Below, one piece after another: positions 59,151-64,000 of a DNA stretch of 64,000 bases. The stretch is from assembly GCA_036365515.1 (NCBI GenBank), contig CM070876.1, forward strand, positions 176,924,478 to 176,988,477, written 5' to 3'. The position numbers and the translations under genes were made by a program. The DNA is from Torymus aiolomorphi. Its lineage: Eukaryota > Arthropoda > Insecta > Hymenoptera > Torymidae. Below the pieces are notes generated by a model. The model saw nothing but the letters and a program-made list of their open reading frames with translations. It made no database searches and was not told the origin of the DNA. The stretch's first letter is position 1. Each line of letters begins with the position of its first letter.

Positions 59151-59169
59151 ATTTAACGTCATATTACCA

Positions 59170-59760
59170 TTTATAAAATCTCCAGGTATTTTACAACACT
59201 AGCGCACACCTGTTTTATGTTTTATTATTAAAATTATTTCACGCATGTTACGTCGGGTCTACCAAAGAAGACCCAACTGGTTGTTTCTAAATAGAAAAAT
59301 AGAAACTAGTTGCTCACTTTTGAGCCTAGATTCCGTGAAACCTAATAGCTCGGGCTTGAGCTAGATACTACTAGATGTAGGGGTTGGGTGAGATATGCAG
59401 CAAAGGGCGCGATATAGTTAGAAGAATTGACTCAGAAACGCGGATTCGAACGTATGTTAGTATTTTGCCAACTTACCTAGATCTACCGAGAAACTGAGGA
59501 CGAACCCCTGTACAGTCGGTTACTAGGCCAGATTTGGCTTGTGTATTACGCGAATTTAGAGGTGAATTTTTTAAATAGAATAATAATAAAAAAACACTTT
59601 TATTTTAAGGGGAACGTGGTCAACAAAACACGGATTAAATTACAAGAAATGGGGACAAATGTATGGGGAAAATCACACTAGCTGTAGAGAAAGTTAGATA
59701 GCAAGATAAATTTCAACTTACTTTTTTTTTTTCCTGGCAGCTTCGGATGTTCTCTGATGT
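59170..59760. other. Unassigned sequence
   Basis: About 590 bases, moderately AT-rich, with a CTCGGGCTTGAGC partial palindrome near 59350. No gene, splice chain or known repeat was seen. It may be the internal leader of the LTR element to the right. Confidence 0.4.
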
Positions 59761-59764
59761 CGAT

Positions 59765-60298
59765 GATGGTAGATAGTGTATAAAATAATTGACACAAAAA
59801 CAAAATAGAAGGAAAAAAAAAATATTAAATTTATTCTGGCACACACGGGTTACCCTTGCTCGGTAACTTGTACAAAATTTCTAAATTTCCGTAAAAACTT
59901 CAGAGTGGCGCGGGACTCTGAATAAATTTGAAGTAATAGATGCGAATTTAGAATAAACTCCGAGAGTTGTGAAATGAGAGAAGAAGACCTCTTCGGTTGA
60001 GGGTTGGAGTTCGAAATTGCGACTGCTGAGCGCGTATTGAATTGAGCGCGTATTGAAGACCTCGTTGGAGGGTGATTGCTGGAGAGTGACTGAGAATATA
60101 AAGATCCTCCCGCGAGTGTTCGCACACTCGGCGGGGCTAGGATTGAACACCCGAGTCGGGGTCTGAAATAGAACTCTAGTTTTTCGTTGGACGCGGTGAC
60201 GAAGTAAGCTAAGCTTGAGATGGGCGCAGCCGCTTTCTCCTGCCTTAAGCGTAGAGGGATGTTATTGGTCGCTTAGATTTTTGGGACCAGCCCTCACT
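59765..60298 (-). mobile_element. Probable solo LTR, minus orientation
   Basis: On the minus strand the block starts near TGAGGGCTGG. It has a TATA-like CTTTATATTCTCAGTC with an insect-type TCAGT initiator at about 60090-60105, then an AATAAA near 59830, and ends in T-rich sequence. That order (TATA, initiator, polyadenylation signal) is what an LTR contains. Exact ends are not resolved and no second copy is in the window. Two minus-strand frames of about 90 codons here look non-coding. Confidence 0.4.
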
Positions 60299-60299
60299 C

Positions 60300-62880
60300 A
60301 AAATCGGGCGCTGGGATTCGATAATGAGGCGTCATTATGCATAAACGCTATGAATTGATTGTTAGGCAATAAAAGAGAATTTTTGTTGTCTTACATTCAG
60401 CATCAAGATAAATAACCCACTTTGACATAATGTTTTTTTATAATAAATAATTTTTAATATGAAACTTTAAATACATATAAGAACTGGGCGGTCCCATGAC
60501 TAATTAAAAAGAATTTACGTTAAAATATGAAGATTTATTAACAAAAAGGTGGAAATGAATTAAAACTTAATTAAAGAAAGGACTTATAATATGAATATTA
60601 TAAAATTATAGTTAATCTGTAAATTAAACATTACTCGAAGTAGTTTATTTATGTACAAGAGTTTTATTTTCAAACAAGAAGGTTTTTAAGTAGCGAAATC
60701 GTACAAAGGATAATTATAAATACATCTAATATCCTATTTTGTATATTAACCGTTAAGGGTCAATTAAATACGCGAATAGGAATATTGTTTTGGTATATAA
60801 AAGGGTGACAGTTATTATCAGCGAAACGGTTTAACACCGAAAATATAAACGTCTTAAAATTAGTAAAATTAGACTTAAAACTAAATATGACGGCTTTCGA
60901 TAGTGCATAAGTTAGAACTAAAATATAAGTATAAAAGTAACTAAATTTGTATAAACTCTAATGCAATTAATACAAAAGTTTGAATATAAAATAACTTATA
61001 TCAGATATCTTATACTTCTACAAATTTAGACTTAACATGTAAACTTAAAAATAAACTATCTAAATCAACATAAATCTAATATGTGACTAATATAATATAT
61101 ATTGAAATCTATTACTCATTTCATATTATTGGGGCATTGAATTAAAGTGACTGATAAAACTTATACAGAAGAACGTACAATAATATATATATAATAGAAT
61201 AACCTATTGTGGAAATAGGTGAGATATTAAAATGTATTAGTTTATGAGCTTTTCAGGAAAGAGAACAGAAAGTACTTGATTTCATAAGGTATTTGAACTT
61301 TAAAATATTCTTAATTGAATTTGGAAATTGTAGAGATTTTGTTTTTATATATTTTGCATAAACATACAAAATAAAGTCAAGAAATATTAATGTGGATAGA
61401 AAATGTTGAAGGTAATTATCTAACGTAAAAGATTAATAGAAAGGTATGAAATAACCTAGTTTAGTCTTAGATAACTAAAATCTATTGAATTGTTGAGTTA
61501 ATAAATCCTCAGGGATTTAATTGGAAGAGGTATACTAAGTAAATGGTATATGTTTAACCTTGGAGTTACAGAGGAAAAATTAGTTTACTCTGTATTTGTT
61601 ACTAACTGTGTATAAACGTGTACTTTAAATATTATACATTAATGAAAGAGAATTTTGTGGTTTTATTAAAATAAATGCGTTATAAAAAATTTACTTTATA
61701 AACTAATTTAAATATACTAATAGGGGTGTTACTAACATTGCGTTCTGATTTATAAATCGTGAATAACTGTAAAATGGAAGAAGAGTAAATTCATAAAGGT
61801 TCGCATTTTCTTTGAATATCTTCTTTAAAATCCGGATTTATTTCAATAAAAAAAATGAGAATGGACATATTGTCTATTGCTTTTTTTTACCTAAAAGAAT
61901 TAGAATTGCATCCACTGTTTATAAACGTGTTAAGAGAAAAATCCAGTATAAGCGTGGGTAGCAGAAAATGCTGGAAAGCGAGAGAGACGGAAACAGACGC
62001 TGTCGTGCGTAATTACAGGGTTTTCCCAGTTTATTGTTTTTGGAGTGGCTAAGAAATTCCGACGCGTACTCGGATTCGAGAAAATTACCGCTTGCAGATG
62101 TTTGAGTCTGGCTAGTGTTTACTGAGGCTATCGTAAGAGGAAGGAAACGAAAAAAAACTTTACGACCCGCGACGAAGAAGGAAGCGTTGTACCCTTACTT
62201 CGAGATGTTTGCGTTTGGGATTTCTCATGCGGCCGAAAATTTTGGACCTGAGTTTTTATGACCCTAAACGAGGAAAATTTTTGAGGATGAACAAATTCTA
62301 AAATGATCTAATCCGATGATTGTTGGATGCGAGGAAATAGTGAGCATTTATTAAATATTGCGTTTGAAATGAATGATACAAGAGCGTCTCACTTTTTAAA
62401 TGCCAGATAAAATTTTACAACATAATTGCCTTACTACTAAGAGTAAAGTGTCGAAATTTTATACTTTGAAAAGGAAACATACAATACTAAAGGTTACAAC
62501 AAGATTCCAAGTTTTATTTACAAAACTGGATCTTATATGTTTTTTTTTTATATTCTGAAAAAAAAGGAAACTGTATCAAGCCCCAATATTTTTCTATATT
62601 GTTGAAATCAAAATAATTGTGAAAAGAGGTACTATGCCAATTTTCCTAATTCGAAAAGATTGGTATCTAAAAGTACTTAGGTAACAGTGCTCTTCTGTAT
62701 TTTAAAACTATTGAGAATCAGATCTCTAATCTTTTATTAATAAATCCAGAGTAATAAAGGAAAAGAAAAATGATGGAATTATACAATATTTTGAATTCCA
62801 AATTTTTTCTTTTTTTTTCTGAAAAATCTGATATTGGTTTACGAAATTCATGTAATAATGAAATAAAATAATTTTTATTA
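60300..62880. other. AT-rich region with no recognised features
   Basis: About 2.6 kb of AT-rich sequence. Only short frames, no clear splice chain and no tandem or inverted repeat of note. It could be intronic or intergenic. Confidence 0.5.
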
Positions 62881-63267
62881 TTTTAAAGAAAACTATTTTT
62901 GGCAGGACGTAACACGCAGATATTGCGTAAAATTTTAAGTCCCCTATGTAAAGGGGGATACCAAAAGCAGGACAAGCCTTGTAATTCGGACCTTTCGTAA
63001 AGAGTCACTTGAACGAAAGAAAGAAAGAAAGAAGGGGTGGCGAGGCCTCCTACTCCGTCGCCCCGACCAGTGAGGTACAGCCTGCCCGGATCACCATCCA
63101 GGTGCCACTTACGTAGAAGTAAATCCACGTAGGAAGCGCCTGGGCGATTCCAGTTACCTCTTCTTGAAAAAGGAAATCAGAATAGAGGAAGTTGTGCGTT
63201 GCCTATATAAGGGCATTTCCACACTATCAAAAGCTATAGAACAAGAACGGTTGCATGACTGAACTAC
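62881..63267. other. Unassigned GC-richer segment
   Basis: A GAAA microsatellite (63015-63035) is followed by about 150 bases of GC-richer sequence with a small hairpin (CCACTTACGTAG...CTACGTGG-like), and a CCTATATAAGGGC string near 63200 that could be a TATA box. No gene assigned. Confidence 0.35.
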
Positions 63268-63270
63268 TAA

Positions 63271-63975
63271 CAAGGGGAGCACCAGGAATGCGAGTCCTGG
63301 ATTTGGCTGAACATGTAGGAGGCACTTCTTTATGATAAATAATGAGATACGTGTCTCAGGGTTTTTCTGAATGGGCGTTTTATTCGGAGATCCAAGCTAT
63401 TTTATGTCTAAAATGAACGATTTTTGATGAAAATGGGGTCCCTTTCTATGTTATAGCTTTACGAATATTTCGGCTATGTAAATGGATTAAAGAGTTTATG
63501 AAAAGAGGCAGAATGAGCTTTAATGTAAGCTTTCTCTCGTTAAAGAATGTTGATTTCTCAAAAAGTTATAAGCTATCAAAAATAGAGTGAGAATATAGCT
63601 TAAAATACCACCCGTTAAATACTTGAAGAAAATAAGAAATTTTCAGTCATTTCCTTACTCTATTTTTGACAGCCTATAACTTTTTGAGAAATTGACATTC
63701 CTTAACGACACAAAGCTTAAATTGAAGCTTTTCCTGCCTCTTTTTATAAACTTTTTAGTTCATTTACATAACCGAAATATTCAAAAATCGATCACTAAAG
63801 AAAGAGACCCCATTTTAATAAGAAATAGTTCATTTTAGACATAAAATAGCTTGGATCTCGGAATAAAAGACCCATTCACAAAAACCCTAAGACACGTGTC
63901 TAATTATTTGTCATAAAGAAGTGCCTCCTACAGTTTCAGCCAAATCCAGGATCTGCATTCCTGGTGCTTCCCTTG
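63271..63975. mobile_element. 705-base nearly complete palindrome, TAA-flanked MITE
   Basis: It starts CAAGGGGAGCACCAGGAATG and ends with the matching CATTCCTGGTGCTTCCCTTG. Pairing continues over about 330 bases on each side, e.g. GATCCAAGCTATTTTATGTC and GACATAAAATAGCTTGGATC. It is flanked by TAA on both sides (63268-63270 and 63976-63978), a 3-base duplication as seen with PIF/Harbinger-type elements. No coding capacity. Confidence 0.8.
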
Positions 63976-64000
63976 TAAGTGGAGTGTAGAATGGAGAAAA

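Noticed and set aside
59430..59470. tRNA or tRNA-derived SINE suggested by GGATTCGAAC
   Set aside because: The T-arm-like string is isolated; no acceptor stem, D-arm or anticodon arm could be paired around it.
59850..60150. Two minus-strand frames of about 90 codons as genes
   Set aside because: They overlap each other, are Ser/Arg-rich low complexity, and lie within a block with LTR-like TATA, initiator and polyadenylation signals.

Overview
The window reads as nuclear DNA of a small-intron animal, most likely an insect (a hymenopteran would fit, but nothing here proves it). The basis is spliced genes with GT-AG introns of about 60-90 bases, a Ty1/copia element whose primer site matches the anticodon arm of initiator tRNA-Met, a LINE 3' end with a (TAATC)n tail, several palindromic MITEs and long satellite arrays. 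No bacterial gene, operon, rRNA or tRNA gene was found. Most of the 64 kb is tandem repeat, so most apparent open reading frames are repeat artefacts.

Layout. 1-1625: (ACTC)n satellite with recurring dimeric cassettes. 1878-6932: two minus-strand, head-to-tail, multi-exon genes of a family I do not recognise. The upstream gene (gene A) shows 5 exons and its 5' end is lost at a simple repeat. The downstream gene (gene B) has 9 exon blocks and contains a fresh tandem duplication of one exon plus its intron. The last domains of A and B look related. 6941-7700: degenerate GTGATTTTT repeat. 8065-13008: 155-base satellite (sat1) with GC-rich hairpins, a long hairpin and a 5'-truncated LINE inserted. 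13010-13481: LTR and leader of a second LTR element. 13482-24530: about 163-base satellite (sat2), split at 16840-20860 by a young but internally deleted copia element with a 5-base target duplication. Beyond the copia element sat2 is organised in 960- and 520-base higher-order units. 24530-25270: two short-period repeats. 25271-48586: 54 consecutive monomers of a 430-base satellite (sat3) in two classes, a plausible centromeric or pericentromeric array. It ends at a 100-N gap.

48687-56660 is a large inverted duplication, with arms of about 2 kb and a 3.9-kb spacer. Each arm carries a copy of gene D, two small foldback elements and a nested palindrome. The right-hand copy of gene D keeps a plausible three-exon structure and the left-hand copy is broken. 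The spacer holds a MITE, a duplicated AT-rich stretch and a broken two-exon gene (gene E). 57340-64000 holds minisatellite, foldback elements, a probable solo LTR, about 2.5 kb of AT-rich DNA with nothing recognisable, and a 705-base almost fully palindromic element flanked by TAA.

The genes show no evident common pathway. The window is best read as a heterochromatic mosaic of satellites and mobile elements around a small island of spliced unknown genes. Exon boundaries were set by eye from splice sites and reading phase, without transcript support.
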